Assembly (NCBI GenBank): GCA_963589785.1
Contig: CAVAMJ010000005.1
Location: 80,396 to 144,395 of the forward strand
Length of the DNA stretch: 64,000 bases
Direction of reading: 5' to 3'
From: SIG603 sp963589785
GTDB lineage: Bacteria > Bacillota > Clostridia > Oscillospirales > Acutalibacteraceae
The notes beneath the pieces were generated by a model. The model was not told the origin of the DNA, did not search any database, and saw only the letters and a program-made list of their open reading frames with translations. A program made the position numbers and the translations under genes. Of this stretch, positions 50,806 to 60,720 are shown piece after piece. Positions within the stretch are counted from its first letter, which is position 1. Every line of letters starts with the position of its first letter.

Positions 50806-52809
50806 ATGAGAAAAAGAGTATGGGTGCCGTCACCCGTGATGAATTTGATGGTTATTTTACTTTATATATTTTCTGTGCCGACATTTTATTATCACAGAAT
50901 TTGGTTTTGCATTGAAATAACTGTTGCAACGCTTATGCTTGCTTGCGTATTGGTGCTTTCCTCCAGATTTTATTTCCATATTTGGGCAGGAATGAGGATT
51001 GCAAGAAAAATCCTCTCCGCTGACGAAGAGGATAATCTCAACAACTTGGGCTTGTCCGTTTGTATCACAGGAGCGGGCGGCGATATAATCTGGGCTAATG
51101 ATAGATTTATCAAAACCTTAAATAACGGAGAATCTCCAGTAGGCTTGAGCGTTTTGCCGTTTATTCATCCACGCACACTGAAGCAGATGAGAGGTGAAAC
51201 TGCTATCAATGTTTCACCGGGCGGAAGAGAATTTTCTGTCTATTGCCTTAAGAAGAATGATTTCAACATCATGTATTTTGTCGATGACGGAGAATTCAAG
51301 CAGATTAAGCGTGAATATAGCGAAAAGAAACCTGTTATCGCACTTATTTCGTTCGATAACAAGGAAGAAATTTTGCGAGATGCTTCGGGCGGTGACGAAT
51401 CGAGAATTACCGCAGAGGTTGAGAGTGTCTTAAGAGAGTGGTCTTCTGTAAAAATGGGCGGACTTTTCCGTTCGCTTTCAGGCGGAATGTACATGCTCAT
51501 CACAGATATGGGACATATGGCCCTTGCAAAACGCAGAAGATTTGAGATCCTTAACAAGATTCATGCGATAAAAGGTGCTAACAATAGTAGTTGTACCATT
51601 TCTATCGGTGTCGGCCTTGAGGCTTCATCCTCGGTTGAAAGTGAGGAATGGGCACGTAAGGCTCTTGATATGGCTTTGGGAAGAGGCGGCGACCAGGTCG
51701 CAATCCTCGAAAAGGGCGATAAGTACGAGTTCTACGGTGGTCTTTCCGGCGGAGTTGAAAAGCGAGATAAGGTTAGAATCAGAGTTTATGCAGAGAAAAT
51801 ATCTGAGGCTGTCAGGAACAGCGATAAGGTATTTATCATGGGCCACAGAAACTCTGACCTTGACGCAATCGGCTCTGCTATCGGATTGGTAGCTGCGGCA
51901 AACGGAATGGAGAAGCCTGCAAGGATTATAGTTAACCGTTCGCAGACTATGGCTAAATCGCTCATAGACGTCTTCGACAAAATTCCTAACGGCTCGAGCA
52001 ACAAGAGCATATTCATTTCACCGAATGAGGCTTTAGGAGAAATCACTAAAAACTCATTGATGATAATTGTGGATACTCATTCAGCTACATTTGTCGAGTC
52101 GAGCGAGTGTCTCGAAAAAGCAAGCAATGTTATCGTAATCGACCACCACAGAATGATGGTCACACGAATTAACAATGCTGTTGTATTCTATCATGACCCT
52201 TATGCAAGTTCTGCTTCCGAGATGGTCACGGAGCTCATACGCTTTATGGACAATATTAAAATTAATAAGCTTGAAGCTCAGGCACTCATGGCGGGTATTA
52301 TGCTCGATACTAAGAACTTTGTTATGAAAACGGGTGTAAATACCTTTGAAGCGTTAGCATTCCTTCGCAGAAAAGGAGCCAATACCGTCGAGGTTAAGAA
52401 GCTTTTTGCGAATACGCTGTCTCTTAGCAAGGAGAAATCTCTTCTTGTCGGTAGTGCCGAGATTTACCGTGGCTGTGCGATTTCTTACACGGAGACCTCC
52501 ACAAACGATACGAGAACAGCTGCCGCACAGGCTGCCGATGAGCTCCTCGAATTACAGGGAGTTCTCGCTTCGTTCGTTCTGTTTAAGGTTGGCAATGAAG
52601 TTAACATCTCGGGCAGAAGCAGAGGAGATGTCAATGTGCAGATAATCCTCGAGGAATTCGGCGGCGGCGGTCATCTCACAATGGCCGGAGCTCAGTTAAA
52701 GGATATTACGGTTGAAGAAGCACGTCTTGCGCTTATAGAGGTACTTGACAGAAAGCTTCAGATAAACGAAAATAAAGATAACAATAACGAACAAAAGGAA
52801 AGGAAATAA
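50806..52809 (+). CDS. gdpP: GdpP-type DHH phosphodiesterase (cyclic di-AMP)
   Basis: About 667 residues in the GdpP layout: two N-terminal membrane helices, a PAS-like domain (LGLSVCITGAGGDIIWANDRF), a degenerate GGDEF domain, then DHH and DHHA1. The DHH motifs are GHRNSDLDAIGSAIG, VDTHSATF and VIDHHRM, and the DHHA1 end is GGGHLTMAGAQ. Known members cut c-di-AMP. ATG 50806 is chosen over 50800 because AGGAGG at 50792-50797 is spaced better for it. rplI and dnaB follow, the standard Firmicutes order. Confidence 0.93.
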   Translation: MRKRVWVPSPVMNLMVILLYIFSVPTFYYHRIWFCIEITVATLMLACVLVLSSRFYFHIWAGMRIARKILSADEEDNLNNLGLSVCITGAGGDIIWANDRFIKTLNNGESPVGLSVLPFIHPRTLKQMRGETAINVSPGGREFSVYCLKKNDFNIMYFVDDGEFKQIKREYSEKKPVIALISFDNKEEILRDASGGDESRITAEVESVLREWSSVKMGGLFRSLSGGMYMLITDMGHMALAKRRRFEILNKIHAIKGANNSSCTISIGVGLEASSSVESEEWARKALDMALGRGGDQVAILEKGDKYEFYGGLSGGVEKRDKVRIRVYAEKISEAVRNSDKVFIMGHRNSDLDAIGSAIGLVAAANGMEKPARIIVNRSQTMAKSLIDVFDKIPNGSSNKSIFISPNEALGEITKNSLMIIVDTHSATFVESSECLEKASNVIVIDHHRMMVTRINNAVVFYHDPYASSASEMVTELIRFMDNIKINKLEAQALMAGIMLDTKNFVMKTGVNTFEALAFLRRKGANTVEVKKLFANTLSLSKEKSLLVGSAEIYRGCAISYTETSTNDTRTAAAQAADELLELQGVLASFVLFKVGNEVNISGRSRGDVNVQIILEEFGGGGHLTMAGAQLKDITVEEARLALIEVLDRKLQINENKDNNNEQKERK

Positions 52810-52813
52810 CAAT

Positions 52814-53263
52814 ATGAAGGTTGTATTATTACAAGATGTTAAAGCACTCGGAAAGAAGGGAGAACTCGTCAACACGTCTGACGGTTACGCAAGAAACTTC
52901 CTCTTCCCAAAGAAGCTTGCTAAGGAAGCAAATTCACAGGCTATGAACGAGCTTAAGAACGCTGAGGAATCCAAGGCATTCAAGATTAAGACAGACACAG
53001 AGAACGCTCAGAAGACAGCTGAACTTCTCAAGGATAAGACAATCAAAATCCAGGCTAAGGCCGGTCAGGGCGGAAAGCTCTTCGGCAAGGTAACAGCAAA
53101 GGAAGTTTCCGAGCACCTCAAGAGCCAGTTCGGCGTAGATGTTGACAAGAGAAAGATTGTCATCGACGGCGATATCAAAGCTTTCGGCGTTTACAAGGCT
53201 GAAATCAAGCTTTACACAGGCGTTTCCGCTAAGATTAGCATTCAGGTCATCGAACAGCAGTAA
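52814..53263 (+). CDS. rplI: 50S ribosomal protein L9
   Basis: 149 residues. The N-terminal MKVVLLQDVKALGKKGELV and DGYARNFLFPKKLA are diagnostic, and a long helix and C-terminal domain follow. It starts 4 bases after gdpP, with AAAGGAAA as ribosome-binding site, and dnaB follows 13 bases later. Confidence 0.97.
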   Translation: MKVVLLQDVKALGKKGELVNTSDGYARNFLFPKKLAKEANSQAMNELKNAEESKAFKIKTDTENAQKTAELLKDKTIKIQAKAGQGGKLFGKVTAKEVSEHLKSQFGVDVDKRKIVIDGDIKAFGVYKAEIKLYTGVSAKISIQVIEQQ

Positions 53264-53276
53264 TTCGAGGTAAATC

Positions 53277-54656
53277 ATGGATAATGAAGCCTTAACGACA
53301 CAGCTTGGGGAAGCCTCATCGCTTTCGCTTCCGTACAGTCCGGAAGCAGAGCAGTGCGTTCTCGGAGCGATACTTCTTGAGCCGTCTTGCATGGCGACGG
53401 TAGCGGATATACTTCCGAATCCGGAGGTTTTCTATCAAGTGAATAACAAGCTTATTTACAAGGTTATGCTGAATATGTTTACCTTGGGCAAGGCACTTGA
53501 TCTTGTCACACTGCTCGAGGAGCTTAGGGCTGATCCTGATTTTGATAATACCACTGGACGAATTTATCTCTTAGAGCTTGCGCAGACTGTTCCGTCAGTA
53601 TCAAATGTAGATAAGTACTGCGAAATAGTAAAGGATAAGTATGATTTAAGAATGCTTATTCTTTCAACGAGACAAACGCTTGCAGAAGCGCAAGACCCGT
53701 CAAATGAGACGAGCAATCTGCTCGATATAGCCGAACAGAGAATATACGACATTCGACAGGGAAAGTCGATGAACGGTATTCAGAGGATTAATGAAGTTAT
53801 ACTTCAGACCTTTGAGAGACTCGACGCCCTCAACAATGAGGAAGAAAGAGAAAAATACAAGGGTATTGATACGGGTATCGGTGAGCTTGATAAAACTATC
53901 ACCGGTCTTAACCGCTCTGACCTTATTATTCTTGCGGCTCGACCCGGTATGGGTAAAACCTCGTTTGCTCTTAATATCGCAAGACATGCTGCTTGCACAT
54001 GCAAAAAAAGAGTTGTGGTATTTTCTCTTGAAATGAGTAAGGAACAGCTTGCCGCTCGTATGCTTTCAACTGAAGCGATGGTAGGCTCTTCCAAACTTAG
54101 AACAGGTAATCTTGAACAGGACGAATGGACAAGACTTATCGAAGCGGCTGATATTCTAAATCATGCCGACTTGTATTTTGATGATAACTCAGGTATTACC
54201 GTGCCTGAAATCAAGGCTAAATTAAGAAGACTCCAAAATGTTGACCTTGTAATCATAGACTACTTACAGCTTATGGGTTCTTACAAGAAGATAGATAACC
54301 GTGTTCAGGAAATTTCCGATATCACAAGAAATCTGAAGATTATGGCAAAGGAACTCAATGTTCCTGTCATAGCGCTTTCACAGCTTGCAAGATCTTCCGA
54401 TAAGAGAACAGATCATAAGCCTGTTCTTTCTGACCTTCGTGACTCCGGTTCTATCGAACAGGATGCCGATATAGTTTTGTTCCTTTATCGAGACGCTTAC
54501 TATTCTGACGGTGACGGTTCGGGCGAGGATGCAAACCAGAACAAGAGTGAATGTATTGTAGCGAAAAACCGTCACGGCGAATCACGTTCGATACCGCTTC
54601 ATTGGCAGGGCGAATTTACTCGATTTACTTCTGCGGAGTATGTGCGAAATGAATAA
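53277..54656 (+). CDS. dnaB: Replicative DNA helicase DnaB
   Basis: Hexameric helicase of 459 residues. It has the N-terminal domain (SPEAEQCVLGAILLEP) and the RecA-like domain with Walker A AARPGMGKTSFALN, Walker B LVIIDYLQLM and the arginine-rich C-terminal motif (KNRHGE). Length is normal and no intein is present. It overlaps tilS by 8 bases. Confidence 0.96.
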   Translation: MDNEALTTQLGEASSLSLPYSPEAEQCVLGAILLEPSCMATVADILPNPEVFYQVNNKLIYKVMLNMFTLGKALDLVTLLEELRADPDFDNTTGRIYLLELAQTVPSVSNVDKYCEIVKDKYDLRMLILSTRQTLAEAQDPSNETSNLLDIAEQRIYDIRQGKSMNGIQRINEVILQTFERLDALNNEEEREKYKGIDTGIGELDKTITGLNRSDLIILAARPGMGKTSFALNIARHAACTCKKRVVVFSLEMSKEQLAARMLSTEAMVGSSKLRTGNLEQDEWTRLIEAADILNHADLYFDDNSGITVPEIKAKLRRLQNVDLVIIDYLQLMGSYKKIDNRVQEISDITRNLKIMAKELNVPVIALSQLARSSDKRTDHKPVLSDLRDSGSIEQDADIVLFLYRDAYYSDGDGSGEDANQNKSECIVAKNRHGESRSIPLHWQGEFTRFTSAEYVRNE

Positions 54657-55983
54657 GCTGAAAGAAGAATTTGAGTATTTATCAAATCGTGACAGAATCA
54701 TAATCGGATTATCGGGTGGGGCTGATTCAGTGGCTCTCACCCATATTCTGTTTAAGGAGTTCGGTGCAAAAAAGCTAATTTGTGCTCATGTGAACCACAT
54801 GATTCGAGGCGATGAAGCTGATAAAGATACAGAATTTTGCCAAAAGTATTGTAATAGTCTTGGTATACGCTTGGAAATCCTAAGAAAAGATGTTCCGACC
54901 TTTGCGAAAGAAAATAATCTTGGTGAAGAAGAAGCCGGAAGAATAGTACGATATAATTTCTTCCGTTCGCTTATGAAGAATGAAAACGATGTTATCTGTA
55001 CTGCGCACAATGCAGACGATAACGCCGAAACAGTTCTTCTTAACTTAGCAAGGGGAACAGGACTCAAAGGACTTTGCGGAATACCTCAAGAGCGAGAAGG
55101 AATCTTTAGGCCGATACTTAAGCTTACAAGAAGCGAGATAGAGGCTTATTGCAAGGAAAATAATCTCGACTATGTAACAGACAGTACAAATCTTTCTGAC
55201 GATTATAACCGAAACAAAATCCGTCACAATATACTTCCTGTACTCAAAGAAATAAATTCGGGTGCAGTCGATAATATACTCAGAATGTGTGACAGTATAA
55301 AAGCTGACGAGGAATATTTATCATGTAAAGCAAAAGAGCTTGTCAAAGATTCTGAAACAGCATTCGGCTATAAAGCAGATGTACTTTCTAAGTCTGACGA
55401 TGCTGTCTTAAATCGTGCACTTATGCTGATTGCAGACGAGTATAAGGGCGTCAAGCTTGAAAAAAAGCATATTGAGCTTATAAAAACTATGCTTGGCAGC
55501 GGTGCTTGTGATGTTCCCGTTAATATGTCGTGCGCTGTTTCAAAGGGAAAACTTTTTTTCTTTGAGAAGAATCCAAAGCCGCTTGAGGATTTTGAAATTT
55601 TATTTGGCAGCAAAGACAGAGCCCTGGCATTTGCTAACGGTAAGTCTATTGATATAAGAAAGCGAAAAATTAGTCAGAATGACATAAATGATAAAAAAAT
55701 TCACAATTTGTTATTTAATAATTCAGCAGACTATGATAAAATAAAACACAAACTGAATGTAAGCACCCGAAAAGAGGGTGACAGGTTCACTTTAAAACGA
55801 AGAAATATCACCAAACCGCTCAAAAAGATAATGGCTGAAGAGGGTATTCCCGCTCAGCTGAGAGACAGAATAATCGTCATTCGTGACGGTGAAAGTCCTG
55901 TTTTTGTCGAGGGCTTGGGAGTGAACGCAGAATATCTTCCGGATGAAAATACGTCCGTGTTGATAAAATTCAGCATTGATTAA
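54649..55983 (+). CDS. tilS: tRNA(Ile)-lysidine synthase
   Basis: Modifies C34 of the CAU-anticodon isoleucine tRNA. 444 residues. The PP-loop motif GLSGGADSVAL is near residue 22, and the AHNADDNAETVLL and DSTNLSDDYNRNKIR motifs follow. A C-terminal TilS domain is present (TRKEGDRFTLKRR). ATG 54649 overlaps the dnaB end, with GGAG upstream. hpt and ftsH follow, the conserved Firmicutes order. Confidence 0.95.
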   Translation: MNKLKEEFEYLSNRDRIIIGLSGGADSVALTHILFKEFGAKKLICAHVNHMIRGDEADKDTEFCQKYCNSLGIRLEILRKDVPTFAKENNLGEEEAGRIVRYNFFRSLMKNENDVICTAHNADDNAETVLLNLARGTGLKGLCGIPQEREGIFRPILKLTRSEIEAYCKENNLDYVTDSTNLSDDYNRNKIRHNILPVLKEINSGAVDNILRMCDSIKADEEYLSCKAKELVKDSETAFGYKADVLSKSDDAVLNRALMLIADEYKGVKLEKKHIELIKTMLGSGACDVPVNMSCAVSKGKLFFFEKNPKPLEDFEILFGSKDRALAFANGKSIDIRKRKISQNDINDKKIHNLLFNNSADYDKIKHKLNVSTRKEGDRFTLKRRNITKPLKKIMAEEGIPAQLRDRIIVIRDGESPVFVEGLGVNAEYLPDENTSVLIKFSID

Positions 55984-56002
55984 TCTAAGGAGTGTAGAAT
56001 AT

Positions 56003-56551
56003 ATGGCAGCTATGCAAGATGACATCAAAGAAATACTCTATTCTGAGGAATACATTCATTCAATGGTAGCGAGAATGGGCAAGCAGATAAGCGAAGACTA
56101 CAAGGATAAGAATCTTCTTCTCGTCGGTATTCTCAAGGGCTCTATCGTGTTTATGACAGATCTTATGCGAGAGCTCACCATTCCGTGCAGAATAGATTTT
56201 ATGCAGGTTTCAAGCTACGGCAGCGGAACTAAGAGTTCAGGTGTTGTGCAGATTAAAAAGGATCTCGACCGCAGTCTTGAGGGTTATGATGTCTTGGTTG
56301 TTGAGGATATCCTTGACAGCGGAAAGACTTTACATTACCTCTCTGATTTCTTAAGAGGCAGAAATCCTGCAAGCTTTGAGATTGCAACACTTTTTGATAA
56401 GCCAGAGAGAAGAGAGGTTCCCGTATATCCGAAATACAAGGGCTGCGATATTCCCGATGAATTTATTGTTGGCTACGGTCTTGATTATGATGAGCTTTAC
56501 AGAAGCCTTCCTTATGTAGGTGTTCTTAAGCCTGAAGTTTACGAAAAATAA
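56003..56551 (+). CDS. hpt: Hypoxanthine phosphoribosyltransferase
   Basis: Purine salvage enzyme of 182 residues. The PRPP loop VLVVEDILDSGKTLHYL is clear, and the hood and base-binding end is DEFIVGYGLDYDE. ATG 56003 is chosen because AAGGAG lies 12 bases upstream. The longer reading from 55976 has no ribosome-binding site. It lies in the tilS-hpt-ftsH cluster. Confidence 0.95.
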   Translation: MAAMQDDIKEILYSEEYIHSMVARMGKQISEDYKDKNLLLVGILKGSIVFMTDLMRELTIPCRIDFMQVSSYGSGTKSSGVVQIKKDLDRSLEGYDVLVVEDILDSGKTLHYLSDFLRGRNPASFEIATLFDKPERREVPVYPKYKGCDIPDEFIVGYGLDYDELYRSLPYVGVLKPEVYEK

Positions 56552-56596
56552 TCCAATAAGGATTAGATATATAATATCAAACGGAGGATTTTAAAT

Positions 56597-58552
56597 TTGG
56601 ATAACAAAAAGCTGATACGCAGCTTATGTATTTATCTCGGAATCCCGATTATCGTCTTTTTCATCATCTTTTTCTCGTTTAATAATGATGCGGAGAGCGA
56701 CTCAAAGTCGGTTGTATATTCCGATATTATCGAGTATTTTGAGACCGAACAGGTCACAGCGTACAAGCTTGATTTAGGAACAGGAGAGCTTACTTTGACT
56801 CTTAACGACAAGGATGAGTCAATTGTTAAGTATGTCATTCCGAGCCAGTCGCTTTTCTATGACGATGTTTCTGATTACATCAAGCAGTACAACAAGGATA
56901 ACCCTGACAATAAAATGGTTCAGGATGTTTTGCGTCCTGAGCAGACAAGCTGGCTTATCAGCATGCTCCCGTCACTTCTTATGTTTGCCGGTCTTATTGT
57001 TCTTTGGATTTTCATGTACAAGAAGATGGCTGGTGGCGGTGCCGGCGGCACAATGAACTTCGGTAAAGCAAGAGTTAAGTCTCAGAGCGATGAGAAGAGA
57101 AAGACTACATTTGCTGATGTTGCCGGTGCTGATGAAGAGAAAGAGGAGCTTCGAGAGATTGTCGAGTTCCTCAAAAACCCAAAGAAATATAATGACCTCG
57201 GCGCAAGAATTCCTAAGGGCGTGCTTCTTGTAGGCCCTCCGGGTACAGGTAAAACCTTGCTTGCACGTGCTGTTGCCGGTGAGGCTGGAGTTCCGTTCTT
57301 CTCAATCTCAGGTTCTGACTTCGTTGAGATGTTCGTCGGTGTCGGTGCTTCGAGAGTTCGTGACCTTTTCGATAAGGCAAAGAAAAATCACCCGTGCATT
57401 ATCTTCATCGATGAGATTGATGCCGTCGGACGTCAGAGAGGCGCAGGCCTTGGCGGCGGTCACGACGAGAGAGAGCAGACACTTAACCAGCTTCTCGTTG
57501 AAATGGACGGCTTCGGTGCAAATGAGGGTGTCATCATGATTGCGGCTACAAACCGCCCTGATATCCTTGACCCGGCACTTATGAGACCGGGAAGATTTGA
57601 CCGTCAGGTTACAGTCGGTTATCCAGATGTAAAGGGCAGAGAGGCTATTCTTAAAGTTCATGCTAAGGGTAAGCCGCTTGCTCCCGATGTTGAGCTTTCC
57701 GTTATCGCAAAGAGCTCAGCCGGCTTTACAGGTGCCGATCTTGAAAACCTTCTTAACGAGGCTGCACTCCTTGCTGCTCGTAAGGATAAGCGTGCAATCA
57801 CAATGGAAGAGATTGAAGAGGCTACAATTAAGGTTGTTGTCGGTACAGAGAAAAAGTCTCGTGTTATGAATCCACATGAGAAGAAGCTTACTTCTTACCA
57901 TGAGGCTGGACATGCAATCGCTTCTTATTACTGCAAGACTCAGGATCCTGTTCATCAGATTTCTATTATTCCTCGCGGAATGGCAGGCGGTTACACCATG
58001 CACCTTCCAAGTGAGGACAGATCCTACCAGAGCAAGAAAGAAATGCTCGAAAGTCTCATTGTTCTTCTTGGCGGACGTTGTGCCGAGGCTCTCATCATGG
58101 GAGACATCTCAACTGGTGCTTCTAATGATATTGAGCGTGCAACAAAGGTTGCTAAGAGCATGGTTACTAAGTACGGTATGAGTGATAAGCTTGGCCCGAT
58201 TATGTACGGCTCCGATAACTCCAACCCGTTCCTTGGCAAGGAGTACGGTCATATCAGTGACTATTCCGAGAGAACTGCTTCTGAGATTGATGAGGAAGTC
58301 AAGAGCATGATCATGAAGGCTTATGACGACTGCATCAAGATTCTTTCCGATCATATCGATATCCTCCACAAGCTTGCGGGCGTTCTTTATGAGAAGGAAA
58401 AGGTTGAGGCTAAGGAGTTCATCGATGTTATGGAGGGAAGACTTCTTCCGTCTACAATCACAGGTGAAATTCCTGATGAAACAGCTGTCGAGGCTGTTGC
58501 TTTAAAGGACGCTGAACCTATTGCAGATACAGCAACTGAAACAGTAGAATAA
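56597..58552 (+). CDS. ftsH: ATP-dependent zinc metalloprotease FtsH
   Basis: Membrane-anchored AAA protease of 651 residues. Two membrane helices (about 11-30 and 118-138) flank an external loop. The AAA domain has Walker A GPPGTGKT and Walker B IIFIDEID, and the second region of homology is ATNRPDILDPALMRPGRFD. The zinc site is HEAGH. It starts at TTG 56597 with CGGAGG upstream. The C-terminal tail is acidic. It is the last gene of the block. Confidence 0.96.
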   Translation: MDNKKLIRSLCIYLGIPIIVFFIIFFSFNNDAESDSKSVVYSDIIEYFETEQVTAYKLDLGTGELTLTLNDKDESIVKYVIPSQSLFYDDVSDYIKQYNKDNPDNKMVQDVLRPEQTSWLISMLPSLLMFAGLIVLWIFMYKKMAGGGAGGTMNFGKARVKSQSDEKRKTTFADVAGADEEKEELREIVEFLKNPKKYNDLGARIPKGVLLVGPPGTGKTLLARAVAGEAGVPFFSISGSDFVEMFVGVGASRVRDLFDKAKKNHPCIIFIDEIDAVGRQRGAGLGGGHDEREQTLNQLLVEMDGFGANEGVIMIAATNRPDILDPALMRPGRFDRQVTVGYPDVKGREAILKVHAKGKPLAPDVELSVIAKSSAGFTGADLENLLNEAALLAARKDKRAITMEEIEEATIKVVVGTEKKSRVMNPHEKKLTSYHEAGHAIASYYCKTQDPVHQISIIPRGMAGGYTMHLPSEDRSYQSKKEMLESLIVLLGGRCAEALIMGDISTGASNDIERATKVAKSMVTKYGMSDKLGPIMYGSDNSNPFLGKEYGHISDYSERTASEIDEEVKSMIMKAYDDCIKILSDHIDILHKLAGVLYEKEKVEAKEFIDVMEGRLLPSTITGEIPDETAVEAVALKDAEPIADTATETVE

Positions 58553-58560
58553 AGCTTTAT

Positions 58561-58590
58561 GAGAGAGTCTTTTGGCTCTCTCTTTTATTT
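58561..58590 (+). terminator. Terminator after ftsH
   Basis: GAGAGAGTC (58561-58569) pairs with GGCTCTCTC, one G-U pair, followed by a T-rich tract. Confidence 0.85.
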
Positions 58591-58640
58591 CGTTAAGATG
58601 AGTCTTAAATTTTGGACTATGTCACGACTAATCAAACGAC

Positions 58641-58669
58641 TTGATAATTAAGCGAAAATCTGATATAAT
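58641..58669 (+). promoter_or_regulatory. Promoter of the type II topoisomerase operon
   Basis: TTGATA at 58641-58646 and a perfect TATAAT at 58664-58669 with a 17-base spacer. The ATG lies about 45 bases beyond the expected start. Confidence 0.8.
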
Positions 58670-58720
58670 CAAATTTACGGACAAAACAAAATTTCGAGAT
58701 GAATAATATAAGGATTTTTT

Positions 58721-60706
58721 ATGCCAAAGAAAAAGACATATGATAATGAAAGTATAACAATGCTCAAGGGTGCCGACAGAGTGCGAAAAAGACCTGCGGT
58801 TATTTTCGGCTCTAATGATATAGTCGGCTGTGAGCATTCTATTTTTGAGATTCTCTCTAATTCAATCGATGAGGCAAGAGAGGGCTACGGAAAAGAAATA
58901 ACCGTAACGAGATTTCTTGACCACAGCGTTCAGGTTGAGGATAAGGGCAGAGGTATTCCTGTTGACTATAACAACAAGGAGAAGAAATATAACTGGGAAC
59001 TCGTTTTCTGCGAGATGTATGCGGGCGGTAAGTATAATAACGACCTAAACGGTAGCTATGATTACTCGCTTGGTCTAAACGGACTTGGACTTTGCGCAAC
59101 TCAGTATGCCTCTGAATATATGGATGCGTGTGTTAAGCGTGAGGGATTTATATATAAGCTTCACTTTGAGAAAGGCTCGATTGTAGGAGAACTCAGCAAG
59201 GAGCCTTATTCTCGCCGTGACACTGGTACTGTTATTCGCTGGAAGCCTGATTTAGAGGTTTTTACTGATATTGATATTCCCGTAGAATACTATACAGATA
59301 TGATAAAGCGACAGGCTGTTGTCAATGCGGGTATAGTATTTCATTTCAAAAACGAGATAAGCAAGGGCAAATTTGAGACTACCGATTTTGTCTATGAGAA
59401 CGGCATCTGGGATCACTGCAAGGAGCTTCTCGGAGAAGAACCGGCTATCACGGATGTTCAGAAATGGACTACCGAAAAGAAAGTGCGTGACCGTGAAGAT
59501 TTGCCGCTTTATAACGTCAAGATAAATGTAGCGTGCGCTTTTTCAAATAAAGTAAGTGCGTGCGAGTATTATCACAATTCTTCTTGGCTTGAGCACGGCG
59601 GTGCGCCTGAAAAGGCGGTTTCTAACGCATTTGTCTACCAGATAGATTCTTATTTAAAAGCAAACAATAAATATAACAAGAACGAGAAGAAAATCAAAAT
59701 TGACGATATTCTCGACTGCTTGATAATAATAATTTCGTCGTTTTCGAATGTCACTTCATATGAAAATCAGACGAAAAAGGCAATTAACAACAAGGGTATC
59801 TATGAAGCTATGACAGAAATGCTTCGCCACAGCCTTGAGGTTTATTTCATTGAGAACCCAATGGATGCCGAGAAAATTGCTAATCAGGTGCTCATCAATA
59901 AGCGTGCAAGAGAAAATGCCGACCAGCAGAAACTCAACATGAAGAAAACTCTATCGAGCAAGATGGATCTCACCAACAGGGTGGCTAAGTTTGTCGATTG
60001 CAGATCGAGAAATGTTGAGGAAAGGGAGCTGTTCATAGTAGAGGGAGATTCTGCTCTCGGCGCTTGTAAACAGGCGAGAGATCCGAATTTTCAGGCTATT
60101 ATGCCGATTCGAGGAAAAATCTTAAACTGCTTAAAGGCAGATTATGACAGAATTTTCAAGAGCGATATTATCACCGACCTTATGAAGGTTCTCGGCTGCG
60201 GAGTTGAGGTAAAGGCAAAGTCAAATAAAAATCTCTCCACATTCGATATTAATAATCTTCGTTGGAGCAAGATTATTTTCTGTACCGATGCCGATGTTGA
60301 CGGTTTCCAGATTAGAACCTTGCTTTTGACAATGGTTTGGAGGCTCACTCCGACTCTTATTGAAGAGGGTAAGGTATTTATCGCCGAGTCTCCGCTTTAT
60401 GAGATAACAAGCAAGGATAACACTTACTTTGCTTATAATGAGCGAGAAAAGGACGATTTCTTAAATCAGCTTGAGGGACAGAAGTACACTATTCAGCGCT
60501 CCAAGGGACTTGGTGAGAACGAGCCTGATATGATGAACTTAACCACAATGAATCCTGCCACAAGGCGACTTATCAAAATTGTTCCGGGCGATATGGAGGA
60601 AACAACCGAGATGTTCGATCTCCTTTTGGGAGATAACCTAAGCGGTCGAAAGGACTATATTGCTGAGAACGGAAATCTTTACATCGATGACCTCGATGTT
60701 TCCTGA
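58721..60706 (+). CDS. Type II DNA topoisomerase subunit B, divergent ParE/GyrB-like
   Basis: ATPase and TOPRIM subunit of 661 residues. The GHKL motifs are EILSNSIDEA, VEDKGRGIPVD, and YSLGLNGLG in place of the usual GGLHGVG. The TOPRIM motifs are EGDSALGA and DADVDGFQIRTLLL. The C-terminal hallmark is QRSKGLGEN rather than QRYKGLGEM. These changes mark it as a divergent member, perhaps an additional topoisomerase alongside gyrase elsewhere. It is paired with the GyrA-like gene 14 bases downstream. Confidence 0.88.
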   Translation: MPKKKTYDNESITMLKGADRVRKRPAVIFGSNDIVGCEHSIFEILSNSIDEAREGYGKEITVTRFLDHSVQVEDKGRGIPVDYNNKEKKYNWELVFCEMYAGGKYNNDLNGSYDYSLGLNGLGLCATQYASEYMDACVKREGFIYKLHFEKGSIVGELSKEPYSRRDTGTVIRWKPDLEVFTDIDIPVEYYTDMIKRQAVVNAGIVFHFKNEISKGKFETTDFVYENGIWDHCKELLGEEPAITDVQKWTTEKKVRDREDLPLYNVKINVACAFSNKVSACEYYHNSSWLEHGGAPEKAVSNAFVYQIDSYLKANNKYNKNEKKIKIDDILDCLIIIISSFSNVTSYENQTKKAINNKGIYEAMTEMLRHSLEVYFIENPMDAEKIANQVLINKRARENADQQKLNMKKTLSSKMDLTNRVAKFVDCRSRNVEERELFIVEGDSALGACKQARDPNFQAIMPIRGKILNCLKADYDRIFKSDIITDLMKVLGCGVEVKAKSNKNLSTFDINNLRWSKIIFCTDADVDGFQIRTLLLTMVWRLTPTLIEEGKVFIAESPLYEITSKDNTYFAYNEREKDDFLNQLEGQKYTIQRSKGLGENEPDMMNLTTMNPATRRLIKIVPGDMEETTEMFDLLLGDNLSGRKDYIAENGNLYIDDLDVS

Positions 60707-60720
60707 TGAAAGGATAGAAA